The position numbers and the translations under genes are program-made. The notes beneath the pieces were generated by a model. It saw only the letters and a list, made by a program, of their open reading frames with translations. It was not told the DNA's origin and searched no databases. Below, in pieces: positions 54,791 through 63,956 of a stretch of 64,000 bases of DNA (position 1 is the first letter of the stretch; each line of letters opens with the position of its first letter). The stretch is from Mucilaginibacter flavus. GTDB taxonomy: Bacteria; Bacteroidota; Bacteroidia; Sphingobacteriales; Sphingobacteriaceae. The stretch lies in assembly GCF_030409315.1 (NCBI RefSeq), contig NZ_JAUFPS010000026.1:253133-317132 (forward strand), read 5' to 3'.

Positions 54791-56221
54791 ATGCAACACA
54801 GCACATTAAAAATAGGCCTGTTTGGTATTGGACTGGATGCTTACTGGGAACAGTTTGAAGGATTAAAAGCACGATTAGAAAGTTACCTGGCCATTGTTGA
54901 AACTAAAATAGCTGCCCTAAATCCCGCAATAGTAAACCTGGGATTGGTAGATACGCCAGAAAAAGCGTTTGCCGCTGGTCGTGCTTTCAGAGCAGAAGAT
55001 GTGGATATCATCTTTTTATATGTTACAACCTATGCGCTCTCCTCAACGGTACTGCCTGTGGTGCAACGTGCCAAAGTACCGGTGATTATTTTGAATCTTT
55101 CGCCTCAGGGTGCAATTGATTATAAGATGTTTAACGGGATGACAGACCGTACCGCCATGACAGGCGAGTGGCTGGCTTACTGTTCGGCTTGCCCGGTACC
55201 CGAAATAGCAAATGTTTTTTTACGAACGGGCGTTAAGTTTCACCAGGTTACCGGCACCCTGCATCACGACACCGAGTGCTGGAATGAGATAGCAGAATGG
55301 ATAGAGGCAGCTAAGGTTGCAAATATCATGGCGTTTAATCGCATGGGCTGTATGGGGCATTATTACAGCGGTATGCTGGATATCTACACAGATCTTACAC
55401 AACAGTATGCTGCTTTTGGGGGACATATAGAAATGCTTGAAGTAGATGAATTGGCCGTGTTGCGAAAGAACGTATCTACAGACGCCATAAACCAAAGAGT
55501 GCTGCTATTTAAAGAAGAATTTGAGATAACCGAAGGTTGTACCGAAGAGGAACTGCAACGCGCGGCCCGTACGTCGGTGGCGCTCGATCAATTGGTCCAA
55601 ATTCATCAGCTGGGATCATTGGCTTACTATTATAAAGGAACCGGCAATTTAGATAATGAAGACACCATCAGTTCTATCATATTGGGTAATTCGCTGCTTA
55701 CCGCCAGGGGAATACCTGTCGCCGGTGAGTATGAAATAAAGAACGCCCAGGCAATGAAAATTATGGATGGTTTTGGTGCAGGTGGATCTTTCACAGAATA
55801 TTATGCTATGGATTTTGACGCGGATATAGTTTTGATGGGGCACGATGGTCCGGGCCATATCGCAATTGCCGAAGGAAAAACAAAAGTTAAACCGCTGCAG
55901 GTATATCATGGCAAAGTGGGTAATGGTCTTTCTGTAGAAATGTCTGTAAAGAACGGACCGGTTACGTTGCTGTCTGTAGTGGAACAGGCAGGGGGCACAC
56001 TCATGTTGCTTGTAGCTGAAGGTGAATCGGTTGCGGGACCTATCCTTGAAATTGGAAACACAAACAGCCGGTATAAATTCCCGCCCGGCGCCCGCAAGTT
56101 TGTAAATGACTGGAATAGTCATGGCCCCGCTCATCACTGCGCAGTGGGGGTTGGGCATATAGGTAGTAAGCTCCATAAGCTTGGAAAACTATTGGGTCTG
56201 ACTGTGGTGCAGGTTTGTTAG
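54791..56221 (+). CDS. L-arabinose/L-fucose isomerase-family protein (AraA-like)
   Basis: A 476-aa cytoplasmic sugar isomerase. Metal ligands expected for AraA-type enzymes are in place: glutamates in GEYEIKNA (about 313) and FTEYYAMDF (about 335), histidine in LMGHDGPGH (about 350) and HHC (about 448), close to the E306/E333/H350/H450 spacing of classical AraA. Overall the sequence is divergent from E. coli AraA, and the Bacteroidota paralogues of this type have uncertain substrates. Its place behind a rhamnosidase suggests an L-sugar or deoxysugar released from the same glycan (inference). Confidence 0.8.
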   Translation: MQHSTLKIGLFGIGLDAYWEQFEGLKARLESYLAIVETKIAALNPAIVNLGLVDTPEKAFAAGRAFRAEDVDIIFLYVTTYALSSTVLPVVQRAKVPVIILNLSPQGAIDYKMFNGMTDRTAMTGEWLAYCSACPVPEIANVFLRTGVKFHQVTGTLHHDTECWNEIAEWIEAAKVANIMAFNRMGCMGHYYSGMLDIYTDLTQQYAAFGGHIEMLEVDELAVLRKNVSTDAINQRVLLFKEEFEITEGCTEEELQRAARTSVALDQLVQIHQLGSLAYYYKGTGNLDNEDTISSIILGNSLLTARGIPVAGEYEIKNAQAMKIMDGFGAGGSFTEYYAMDFDADIVLMGHDGPGHIAIAEGKTKVKPLQVYHGKVGNGLSVEMSVKNGPVTLLSVVEQAGGTLMLLVAEGESVAGPILEIGNTNSRYKFPPGARKFVNDWNSHGPAHHCAVGVGHIGSKLHKLGKLLGLTVVQVC

Positions 56222-56368
56222 CACATCGGTTATCGTTGTTCAAACTGATAGCTGTGCCGGCTCCCGCTTTACTTTTTAGTAATTATTTTGCCAATGTTGA
56301 AAGCTTGTAAATCAGGCTTTTGCTGCATGGTGGGTTTGTTTAATATTAACAATAACAGCTGATCGTTA

Positions 56369-56433
56369 TATCATTTTATACAATCGAAATATCATTTTAG
56401 ATAATCTTTTGTTTGGATTCTCATCTAAATTTG
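56369..56433 (+). promoter_or_regulatory. AraC-type operator and promoter for the susCD/GH106 operon
   Basis: ATATCATTTTA occurs exactly twice (56368-56378, 56389-56399), 21 bp apart. A perfect TAAATTTG -7 box starts 36 bp after the second TATCA (56426-56433). The other part of 56222-56690 holds no gene. Confidence 0.7.
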
Positions 56434-56576
56434 ATAAAACAAAGGTTCGGGATGTCCAAATTTCGGCTCCGTTGTAAACCAATTATTTTAACTTTTATCA
56501 TTATCGCCGGCATTCCAATTCAAGTCTGCGTCATAATGTATTTCGCTTAATTAAATTATATGGGGAAGGAAAAAAT

Positions 56577-56614
56577 ATAAAAAATAAGCAGAGGTCAGCC
56601 GACATCTGCTTATT
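56577..56614 (-). terminator. Minus-strand terminator in the susC leader, locus 4
   Basis: AATAAGCAGAGGTC (56583-56596) and GACATCTGCTTATT (56601-56614) form a stem with one mismatch and a 4-nt loop. The T run is on the minus strand only (plus A run 56579-56584), opposite to the susC direction. Confidence 0.6.
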
Positions 56615-56677
56615 CCAATGATTGTAATTGCCTGGTCGAATAGATAATGCAATCATTTAGTCAATTAATCAATTAAC
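56577..56677 (-). ncRNA. Candidate antisense RNA to the susC leader, locus 4
   Basis: The complement of CAAAATTA (56684-56691), i.e. TAATTTTG, overlaps the susC ATG, and the minus-strand terminator ends near 56577. The product of about 100 nt would be antisense to the leader. The -33 element is not evident. Confidence 0.35.
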
Positions 56678-56690
56678 CTAATTCAAAATT

Positions 56691-59600
56691 ATGAAAATTT
56701 TTACAAAACTCCCCGCATCTCAGGGGACGGTATTTCGTATTGCCCATACTGTACTGGCGGTACTCATTTTAATATGTTGCATCAACAGCACATCAATGGC
56801 TAAAGAGGGCAACAATATACCTCTTTTTAGTATATCCGGGCAGGTTGTTTCCGAAAGTGGCGAAACATTGGTCGGCGTTAGTATAACCGAAAAAGGGACC
56901 AACAATGGCGTCGCGACAGATGTAAATGGTAAATTTAAAATGAATGTAAGTAATGGAAACGCCGTTTTAATAGTTCGGTATATTGGTTACCAGACCAGAG
57001 AGGTATCTGTCAATAACAACAGTACCTTAAAAATACAACTTTCTAATGACTCCAAAACCTTAAACGAAGTAGTGGTGCTGGCCTATGGGTCGCAAAGAAA
57101 AGGCGATATCACCGGATCGGTAACGTCTATAAAGGCCTCTGATGTAAAGGATCAGCCGGTAACCCAGTTTACACAAAGTATACAGGGAAAAACTCCGGGC
57201 GTGCAGGTAAATCAAACAACAGGTATACCGGGGCAGGGCATTTCTATTCGTATTCGCGGCGCGGCATCTTTCGGCTCTAACGCGCAGCCACTGTATGTGG
57301 TAGATGGGGTGCCGTTAGTAAGCGATATTAACAACCTTAATCCTGAAGAAATAGAAAGCTTTACCATATTGAAGGATGCATCATCAACTGCGCTGTATGG
57401 TTCACGCGCAGCCAACGGTGTAGTTATTATAACAACCAAACACGCGAAGCCGGGTCAAAACTCCTTAACTTTTGATGCTTTTTACGGTGTACAAAGCGTT
57501 CCGCAAAAAGGGCGGCCGGATGTGATGAACGCGCAGGAATTCGCGCAATACGAACAGGATGTATTTACAGAAAAAATTCGCCTCGGGCAGGCTTCGAGTA
57601 TACCTGTTGAATATCAAAACCCCTCGCAATATGCAGGTAAAGGTACCGATTGGTATAATGTTTTATTACGTAACGCGCCTATTCAAAACTACAATGTCGC
57701 TTTAAACAGCGGTACCGAAAAATCGACCACTACGGCCACTCTGGGTTTTCTGAATCAGGATGGCGTGCTTATCGCTTCAAACTATAAACGATATTCCTTA
57801 CGTGTTAATTCCGAATATAAGTTTAACCGTAAACTTACCGTAGGTTTAAACGTAGCGCCTACTTATGAAAAACAGGCTAACGGCAATACCGACGGAAATA
57901 TTTTTGGCGGGGGGATTATTCAGAATGCGATAACCAGCTCTCCTATATCACCTTATAAAAATCCAGACGGTTCGCTGCCTTTAACCTCGCAGTCACCAGG
58001 GCTTTTTGGTAACCCCAACTGGTATCTCGTGGCTACACAAAACAAAAATAATACACAAAAAGGGCGTTTGCTATCCAACGCTTACGCTAATGTGGAGATT
58101 ATAAAGGATCTGAATTTTAAAACATCCTTAAACATAGATTATGTAAACCAGCAAAATCAAACCTGGAGCCCTTCTACCTCGGGTGGATTATTTGCGCCTC
58201 CTCCCAATACAGCTTATGCAACGTCGACAAGCAATATCTATTATTCATGGCTTGCGGAAAATACGTTAACTTATAAGCATTCCTTCGGAGAGCATCATTT
58301 TGATGTACTGGCAGGTTATACCGCCCAAAAATATCATCAGGATGATAATTACCAGTTTGGTTATGGTTTCCCTAATGATAATGTATCCTCATTGGCTGCC
58401 GCTACTTTGTTTGGTACCCCCCAAACAGATATTGAGGAATGGTCGCTCGCGTCTTTCGTTTCGCGTTTAAATTACAGTTATAAAAATAAGTACCTCGTTT
58501 CTGCGTCTTTCAGGCGCGACGGTTCATCCCGCTTTGCACCGAATACTAAATACGGGAATTTCCCGGCAGTGTCTGTTGGCTGGAACGTTTCTGAAGAGCC
58601 TTTTATGCAGAAGGTTCCGGTAATATCAGATCTAAAATTGAGAGCTGGTTACGGTGTTAATGGTAATTTTAATATCGCGAATTATGGGTTCATACCCAAT
58701 ACGCAGACAACCAATTACACATTTAACGGAGTTTTAACGCCCGGCACTTCCATTGCTAACATCGGTAACAACAACTTAAGCTGGGAAAAATCAAGGCAGT
58801 TAGATATTGGTGCTGATTTTAGTTTGCTTAAGGGACGCATCAATGTGAGTTATGATTATTTCCACAAAATTACCTCTTCGCTATTATTTCAGGTTGGCGT
58901 GCCGCGCGAGTCGGGTTTTTCCAGCATTGCCGATAACGTTGCCAAGGTACAGTTTTATGGTCACGAGTTTTCTGTCACCAGCCAGAATATCGTTAACGGT
59001 AGCTTAAAATGGACAACCAATTTCAATATCAGTTTTGTGCGCAGCAAAATACTCAATTTGGGTCCTTACGGCAGCTATTTACCAAGAAATACAAATGACC
59101 CTAATATCGAGATGATAGGGCATCCACTTGGGGCTTTTTATGGCTATAAATTTATAGGCGTTTACAAAAACCAGCAGGATTTTGATAATTCGGCAAAATA
59201 TACGGGCAGCGATTCGCCATCACAGGTAGGAACGGTTAAGTATGCCGATATTAACGGCGATGGTGTAATCAACCTGAAAGACCAGACTTTTATTGGAAAC
59301 CCTAACCCGGATTTTACTTACGGTTTAACCAACAACCTGTATTACAAAAAATTTGATTTAGGTATCAGCATGTCAGGGTCTTATGGTGGTGACTTGCAAA
59401 ACCGCACTTTAGAGTACACCCAGAACCTGGATGGTGTGTTTAATGTAACCAAAGACGTTGCCAACCGTTGGAAATCGCCAACCGATCCTGGTGCCGGGGT
59501 CCATCCAAGAATTGTTGTGGGAACCGCGCTTGCAAGGTATACCAACTCCAGGTGGGTGAGTGATGCCAGTTACCTTACGGTTAAAAACGTAACGTTCGGT

Positions 59601-59813
59601 TATACTATTCCGATTGATAAGGACAATAATTACATTAAAAGTGTAAGGGTTTATACCAGTGCCCAGCAATTGTTTGTGTTTACAAAATACAAAGGTGCTA
59701 ACCCCGAAGTTAGCGGAAATGAAGGCAGCAGCGGGTTAAATATTGGTATTGATAATACTTCGTACCCGGTGCCCCGCACTTTCAGTTTTGGTGTAAACGT
59801 TAATTTAAAATAA
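56691..59813 (+). CDS. SusC/RagA-family TonB-dependent transporter without STN domain, locus 4
   Basis: A 1040-aa transporter. After the leader (RIAHTVLAVLILICCINSTSMA) it goes straight into the carboxypeptidase-regulatory domain (ISGQVVSESGETLVGVSI, about 48-125). The plug follows with EVVVLAYGSQRKGDITGSV and SFTILKDASSTALYGSRAANGVV, and the barrel ends FSFGVNVNLK. The STN signalling domain present in the other three SusC proteins of the window is missing, in keeping with the lack of a sigma/FecR pair and the presence of an AraC regulator and AraC-type operator. It likely imports rhamnose-containing oligosaccharides (inference). Confidence 0.95.
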   Translation: MKIFTKLPASQGTVFRIAHTVLAVLILICCINSTSMAKEGNNIPLFSISGQVVSESGETLVGVSITEKGTNNGVATDVNGKFKMNVSNGNAVLIVRYIGYQTREVSVNNNSTLKIQLSNDSKTLNEVVVLAYGSQRKGDITGSVTSIKASDVKDQPVTQFTQSIQGKTPGVQVNQTTGIPGQGISIRIRGAASFGSNAQPLYVVDGVPLVSDINNLNPEEIESFTILKDASSTALYGSRAANGVVIITTKHAKPGQNSLTFDAFYGVQSVPQKGRPDVMNAQEFAQYEQDVFTEKIRLGQASSIPVEYQNPSQYAGKGTDWYNVLLRNAPIQNYNVALNSGTEKSTTTATLGFLNQDGVLIASNYKRYSLRVNSEYKFNRKLTVGLNVAPTYEKQANGNTDGNIFGGGIIQNAITSSPISPYKNPDGSLPLTSQSPGLFGNPNWYLVATQNKNNTQKGRLLSNAYANVEIIKDLNFKTSLNIDYVNQQNQTWSPSTSGGLFAPPPNTAYATSTSNIYYSWLAENTLTYKHSFGEHHFDVLAGYTAQKYHQDDNYQFGYGFPNDNVSSLAAATLFGTPQTDIEEWSLASFVSRLNYSYKNKYLVSASFRRDGSSRFAPNTKYGNFPAVSVGWNVSEEPFMQKVPVISDLKLRAGYGVNGNFNIANYGFIPNTQTTNYTFNGVLTPGTSIANIGNNNLSWEKSRQLDIGADFSLLKGRINVSYDYFHKITSSLLFQVGVPRESGFSSIADNVAKVQFYGHEFSVTSQNIVNGSLKWTTNFNISFVRSKILNLGPYGSYLPRNTNDPNIEMIGHPLGAFYGYKFIGVYKNQQDFDNSAKYTGSDSPSQVGTVKYADINGDGVINLKDQTFIGNPNPDFTYGLTNNLYYKKFDLGISMSGSYGGDLQNRTLEYTQNLDGVFNVTKDVANRWKSPTDPGAGVHPRIVVGTALARYTNSRWVSDASYLTVKNVTFGYTIPIDKDNNYIKSVRVYTSAQQLFVFTKYKGANPEVSGNEGSSGLNIGIDNTSYPVPRTFSFGVNVNLK

Positions 59814-59832
59814 AAGATATAATCATATAATT

Positions 59833-61302
59833 ATGAGAATCAGAATATTATTAGCGGCAGTATTGGCACTGAGCTTATCTGCCTGCAAAAAAAGCTTCAT
59901 CGAATTAGCACCTAAAACAGCCGTAACCGAGGCTACTTACTTTAAAACCGCCGATGACTATACCCAGGCAGTTGTAGGTGCATACGTACCTTTGCGGAGC
60001 ATTTACAGCGATGCTTATGTTATGGGCGAAATGCGGTCAGATAACGCTACTTATTTTGCCAGTCCTGGCTTGCAGGGAGGGCAGTTTAGCGATAAGTGGA
60101 ATATTTCTGGCTTTTTGGATATCACGATCAACATGAACGGCATGAATAAATATGCCAGCTGCTACGTTGGCATAGCCCGCACCAATGCCATATTAGACCG
60201 TATTGATAACTCAACTATTGATGCTGCTGTAAAAGCAAATTTGAAAGGGCAGGCGCAGTTTTTAAGGTCTTTTTATTATTTTGAGCTGGTACAGTATTTT
60301 GGGGGTGTGCCGTTGCATTTAAAAGAAGTTACCTCGGTAGCAGAGGCCTCTTTACCGCGTTCGTCTGTAAATGATGTGTATAAGCAAATTATTGCCGATG
60401 CTACCAGTGCCGCGGGTTTACTACCTGCAAAACAAACCACCGTGGGTATGGTGACAAAAGGCTCGGCTAAAACCTTGCTTGGCTATGTTTATATGACCTT
60501 GAAACAATACCCTGCCGCCGAAACTTCTTTGACAGATGTTACCAGCTTAGGCTATAGTCTTTTGCCCGATTATGCCAGCGTATTTGCCAGCCGTAATACA
60601 GCCGAATCTATATTTGAGGTACAATATTTAGAAGGGCCGCAAGGCCAGCAAAGCAATTTCGCGTTCCAGTTTGCGCCCAATATTTCAAATGTCAAAAATA
60701 TTTTGGGGGTTTCAGGAGATAACAAAACAACCGGCGGCTGGAACAAGCCAACCCCGGATTTAATTGCTGCCTATGAGGCTGGTGATACCCGTAAAAACGC
60801 CTCTATTGCGTTTAGCTATGTAGATGGTGATGGTAACACGGTAAATGATACGTATTGCAAAAAATATACGCATGGGCCATATGCCACATTTAATAATACC
60901 GGCGATGACTGGATAGTTTACCGCTATGCCGACGTTTTGTTGCTGCTGGCTGAATGTTTAAATGAAGAAGGTAAATCAGCGCAGGCAATTCCTTATCTTA
61001 ACCAGGTGAGGGTGCGCGCCGGGCTGGCGGTAACAACCGCTGCAAGCCAGGTAGGTTTGCGCGCCGCTATAGCAAAAGAACGCAGGGTTGAACTGGCTTT
61101 TGAAAACCACCGCTGGCTTGACCTGGTACGTACCGGGCAAGCTATCAATACCATGACGGCCTTTGGCGTAAAAATTAAGCAAGCCCAGCCCTATTTGCCG
61201 TCAAGCGCGTATTTAAATATTACGCAAAACAGGCTCATTTTCCCCATTCCACAGTCGGAAATTGATATCAATTCTAAACTTACTCAAAATCCTGGTTACT
61301 AA
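59833..61302 (+). CDS. SusD/RagB-family outer-membrane lipoprotein, locus 4
   Basis: A 489-aa SusD-like lipoprotein, 19 bp after susC. The signal ends LSLSAC with the lipid cysteine followed by KKSFIE. The SusD motif GQAQFLRSFYYFELVQYFGGVPL is present and the end is ...SKLTQNPGY. It binds glycan at the cell surface with the neighbouring SusC. A strong terminator follows. Confidence 0.93.
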   Translation: MRIRILLAAVLALSLSACKKSFIELAPKTAVTEATYFKTADDYTQAVVGAYVPLRSIYSDAYVMGEMRSDNATYFASPGLQGGQFSDKWNISGFLDITINMNGMNKYASCYVGIARTNAILDRIDNSTIDAAVKANLKGQAQFLRSFYYFELVQYFGGVPLHLKEVTSVAEASLPRSSVNDVYKQIIADATSAAGLLPAKQTTVGMVTKGSAKTLLGYVYMTLKQYPAAETSLTDVTSLGYSLLPDYASVFASRNTAESIFEVQYLEGPQGQQSNFAFQFAPNISNVKNILGVSGDNKTTGGWNKPTPDLIAAYEAGDTRKNASIAFSYVDGDGNTVNDTYCKKYTHGPYATFNNTGDDWIVYRYADVLLLLAECLNEEGKSAQAIPYLNQVRVRAGLAVTTAASQVGLRAAIAKERRVELAFENHRWLDLVRTGQAINTMTAFGVKIKQAQPYLPSSAYLNITQNRLIFPIPQSEIDINSKLTQNPGY

Positions 61303-61321
61303 AATTGGGTTAAAAATGGAT

Positions 61322-61352
61322 AGAGTGTGGCCTTCGGGTCACGCTCTTTTTT
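61322..61352 (+). terminator. Strong terminator between susD and the GH106-like gene, locus 4
   Basis: AGAGTGTGGCC (61322-61332) pairs fully (two wobbles) with 61337-61347 around a TTCG tetraloop, followed by T residues. The glycosidase starts 78 bp later. Confidence 0.85.
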
Positions 61353-61429
61353 AAATTAAAACTTACAAATTTTTCAAAATACCCAATAATCATACATGAA
61401 ACCATTTTCAACCAAACACCAAAACGGTT

Positions 61430-63937
61430 ATGCGTAAAATTATCCTATCCCTCTTGCTCATTAATTTTTTCCGCGTGGGCGTGCAGGCTCAACAGTTGTC
61501 GGCTAAACCAACGGCTTCGGTGCCATCAGATCCGGCCGAGGTATTTAATCATCCACCTCAAGGTGCCAGCCCGGGCGTGTTGTGGATGTGGATGGGATCA
61601 AACCTTAGTAAAAAAGGTATCACCAGAGATTTGGAGGCACTTAAAAAGGAAGGTTTTACCAGTACAACCATGTTCAGCCTTGCAGATGTTACCACACCAT
61701 GGGCCGGGGATATCAATAAAAGCCCTACACCAGAGCTTATTTCCTGGACAGAACCCTGGTGGAAAATGGTACGCCACGCGGCCGAAGAATCAAAGAGGCT
61801 TGGGATGGATTTTGGCATGTTTAACGGATCTGGTTATGAATCAAGTGGTGGCCCATGGATATCTCCGGAAATGTCGATGCAGGAGATCTGCTGGTCTACT
61901 GATACCCTGAACGGTGATAAACATGTAGATTTAATTTTAAATCAGCCCAAAGTAAGTCCGCGCGGCCATACACCTTACCCGGTTTATAATCCCAACACGG
62001 GGTTGGTAGAAATTCCGGAAATTGCCGCCCGGCAAACTTATTATAAAGATATTGCTGTACTGGCTATACCGGCCCAGGGTATAGTGCCATTAAATAAAGT
62101 AATAAACCTCACCAACAAAATGCAACCTAATGGGCAGGTAAACTGGGATGTGCCACCCGGTAAATGGATTATTTACCGTTTTGGGCATACCACAACCGGT
62201 ACGCTGATTCAGCCGGCACAGTGGAAAGCCACCGGTTTGGAATGTGATAAAATGAGTAGGGAGGCCGTTAGTTTTCACCTGGACCACGTAATCGGTGAAA
62301 TTCAAAAACATCTTGGCGATTTGATAGGCACAGGGTTTAGCAGTGTTCATTTTGATAGCTTTGAGGCCGGAGGCGCCACCTGGACACCCAGAATGAAAGA
62401 GGAGTTTGCCGCCAGGAGAGGATATGATATTATACCATATTTACCAACCTTTGCCGGCAGGGTTATAGGGTCGGATAGGCTTGATTCTCTTTTATTTAGA
62501 AAAGATTTTGATGTAACTATAAAAGATTTATACCGCGATGTATATTTTGCCACAATAGCTAAAAAATTGCGCGAAGCAAATTTGACCTTTTTGTGCGAAC
62601 CCTATGGAGGCCCCTGGCGCCAGGACGAAGTTATGCCTTACGTAGGTACGGTAATGACTGAATTTTGGACCGTTGGCGGTAACTATTCGCCTTATGAACT
62701 TGAGCCTACTGTTGCAGCGCTAAGACAATCGGGACAGAATATTATAGAGGCAGAGGCTTTTACCGGCGACCCGCGGGATGCCAAATGGGATGAAACCCCC
62801 GAATGGTTAAAACCCATTGGTGATGCCGCTTTTTGCGATGGTGTAAACCGCATGGTAATACACCGCTTTGTACAACAACCCTGGGATGATAAATATAAAC
62901 CGGGGTTAACCATGGGCGAGTGGGGGACTCATTTCGACCGTACGCAAACCTGGTGGGAGCCAGGTAAAGCAATGGTTCAGTATTGGACCCGTTGCCAGGC
63001 TTTGCTACAATGGGGAGGGATAGCACATTCATCGGCCAATGATTTTATAGCTAAAGATATTACGGGCAACATAACGGTTAAACATATACACCGCAACAGG
63101 CTTAATACGCATGTTTACTTTGTTGCTAATACCTCACGTAACGCGGGCAGCGCCCTATGTAGTTTTAATGTAACAGATATGCAGCCGGAAATATGGGACC
63201 CGGTAACCGGCACTATGCGTGATTTGCCGCAGTTTAAGACGGAGGGTGTTAACACCAGCATCGCGCTTAATTTTGATAAGGCGCAAAGTTTCTTTATCGT
63301 GTTCCGTAAAAAGATCGCAGAAGCCGGGGCTGCTAATGCAATTAATTTTCCCGATCAAAAAGAGGCTTTGGTAATTGGCGGCAACTGGCAGGTGAAATTT
63401 GACGAAAAATGGGGCGGACCAGCCCCCCCCGTAACCTTTAGCACACTACAGGATTGGACATTGCAGCAGGACCCCGGCATCAAATATTTTAGCGGAACCG
63501 CCGTCTATAAAAATAGCTTTGATCTCCCCGCCGGTTCTGATTTGGTAGCTGCAGATACTTACCTCGATTTAGGTAAAGTGAAAAACATCGCGCGTGTATT
63601 TATAAATAATACCGATCTCGGCGTCGCATGGACGGCACCATGGCGGGTAAAAATCCCTGCAGGGCTGCTCAAAAACAAGGCTAATCAGTTGGTTATTGAA
63701 GTAACTAACGTTTGGGCAAACCGCTTAATTGGCGACGAACAGGAACCCGCGGATTGTGAGTGGCTTCCGGGCCATAGAGAAGGGCGTTTCCTGAAAGAGT
63801 TTCCGGATTGGTTCCTTAACAATACGCCAAGGCCATCCAAAGGAAGGTTTTGTTTTACCACCTGGAATTATTTCGATAAAAACTCCCCTTTGCTGCCCTC
63901 CGGCTTAATGGGCCCGGTAAGAATCACGCAGCAATAA
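61430..63937 (+). CDS. Alpha-L-rhamnosidase-like protein, glycoside hydrolase family 106
   Basis: An 835-aa exported protein (signal ending near GVQAQ). The N-terminal catalytic region has family traits of GH106: PGVLWMWMGSNLSKKGITRDL, the GYESSGGPWISPE segment, PPGKWIIYRFGHTTTG with GLECDKMSREAVSFHLDH, VHFDSFEAG and a long (beta/alpha)8-like core. A C-terminal galactose-binding-like sandwich is similar to GH2 sugar-binding domains (FINNTDLGVAWTAPWRVKIP). It is shorter than characterised GH106 enzymes of about 1100 residues. It probably removes rhamnose linked in pectin, complementing the GH78 enzyme (inference). Confidence 0.8.
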   Translation: MRKIILSLLLINFFRVGVQAQQLSAKPTASVPSDPAEVFNHPPQGASPGVLWMWMGSNLSKKGITRDLEALKKEGFTSTTMFSLADVTTPWAGDINKSPTPELISWTEPWWKMVRHAAEESKRLGMDFGMFNGSGYESSGGPWISPEMSMQEICWSTDTLNGDKHVDLILNQPKVSPRGHTPYPVYNPNTGLVEIPEIAARQTYYKDIAVLAIPAQGIVPLNKVINLTNKMQPNGQVNWDVPPGKWIIYRFGHTTTGTLIQPAQWKATGLECDKMSREAVSFHLDHVIGEIQKHLGDLIGTGFSSVHFDSFEAGGATWTPRMKEEFAARRGYDIIPYLPTFAGRVIGSDRLDSLLFRKDFDVTIKDLYRDVYFATIAKKLREANLTFLCEPYGGPWRQDEVMPYVGTVMTEFWTVGGNYSPYELEPTVAALRQSGQNIIEAEAFTGDPRDAKWDETPEWLKPIGDAAFCDGVNRMVIHRFVQQPWDDKYKPGLTMGEWGTHFDRTQTWWEPGKAMVQYWTRCQALLQWGGIAHSSANDFIAKDITGNITVKHIHRNRLNTHVYFVANTSRNAGSALCSFNVTDMQPEIWDPVTGTMRDLPQFKTEGVNTSIALNFDKAQSFFIVFRKKIAEAGAANAINFPDQKEALVIGGNWQVKFDEKWGGPAPPVTFSTLQDWTLQQDPGIKYFSGTAVYKNSFDLPAGSDLVAADTYLDLGKVKNIARVFINNTDLGVAWTAPWRVKIPAGLLKNKANQLVIEVTNVWANRLIGDEQEPADCEWLPGHREGRFLKEFPDWFLNNTPRPSKGRFCFTTWNYFDKNSPLLPSGLMGPVRITQQ

Positions 63938-63956
63938 ACTATAAATTATCCTATTA

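Noticed and set aside
55649..56176. 175-aa minus-strand frame inside the isomerase gene
   Set aside because: Shadow of a gene with all metal ligands in place; no recognisable domain.
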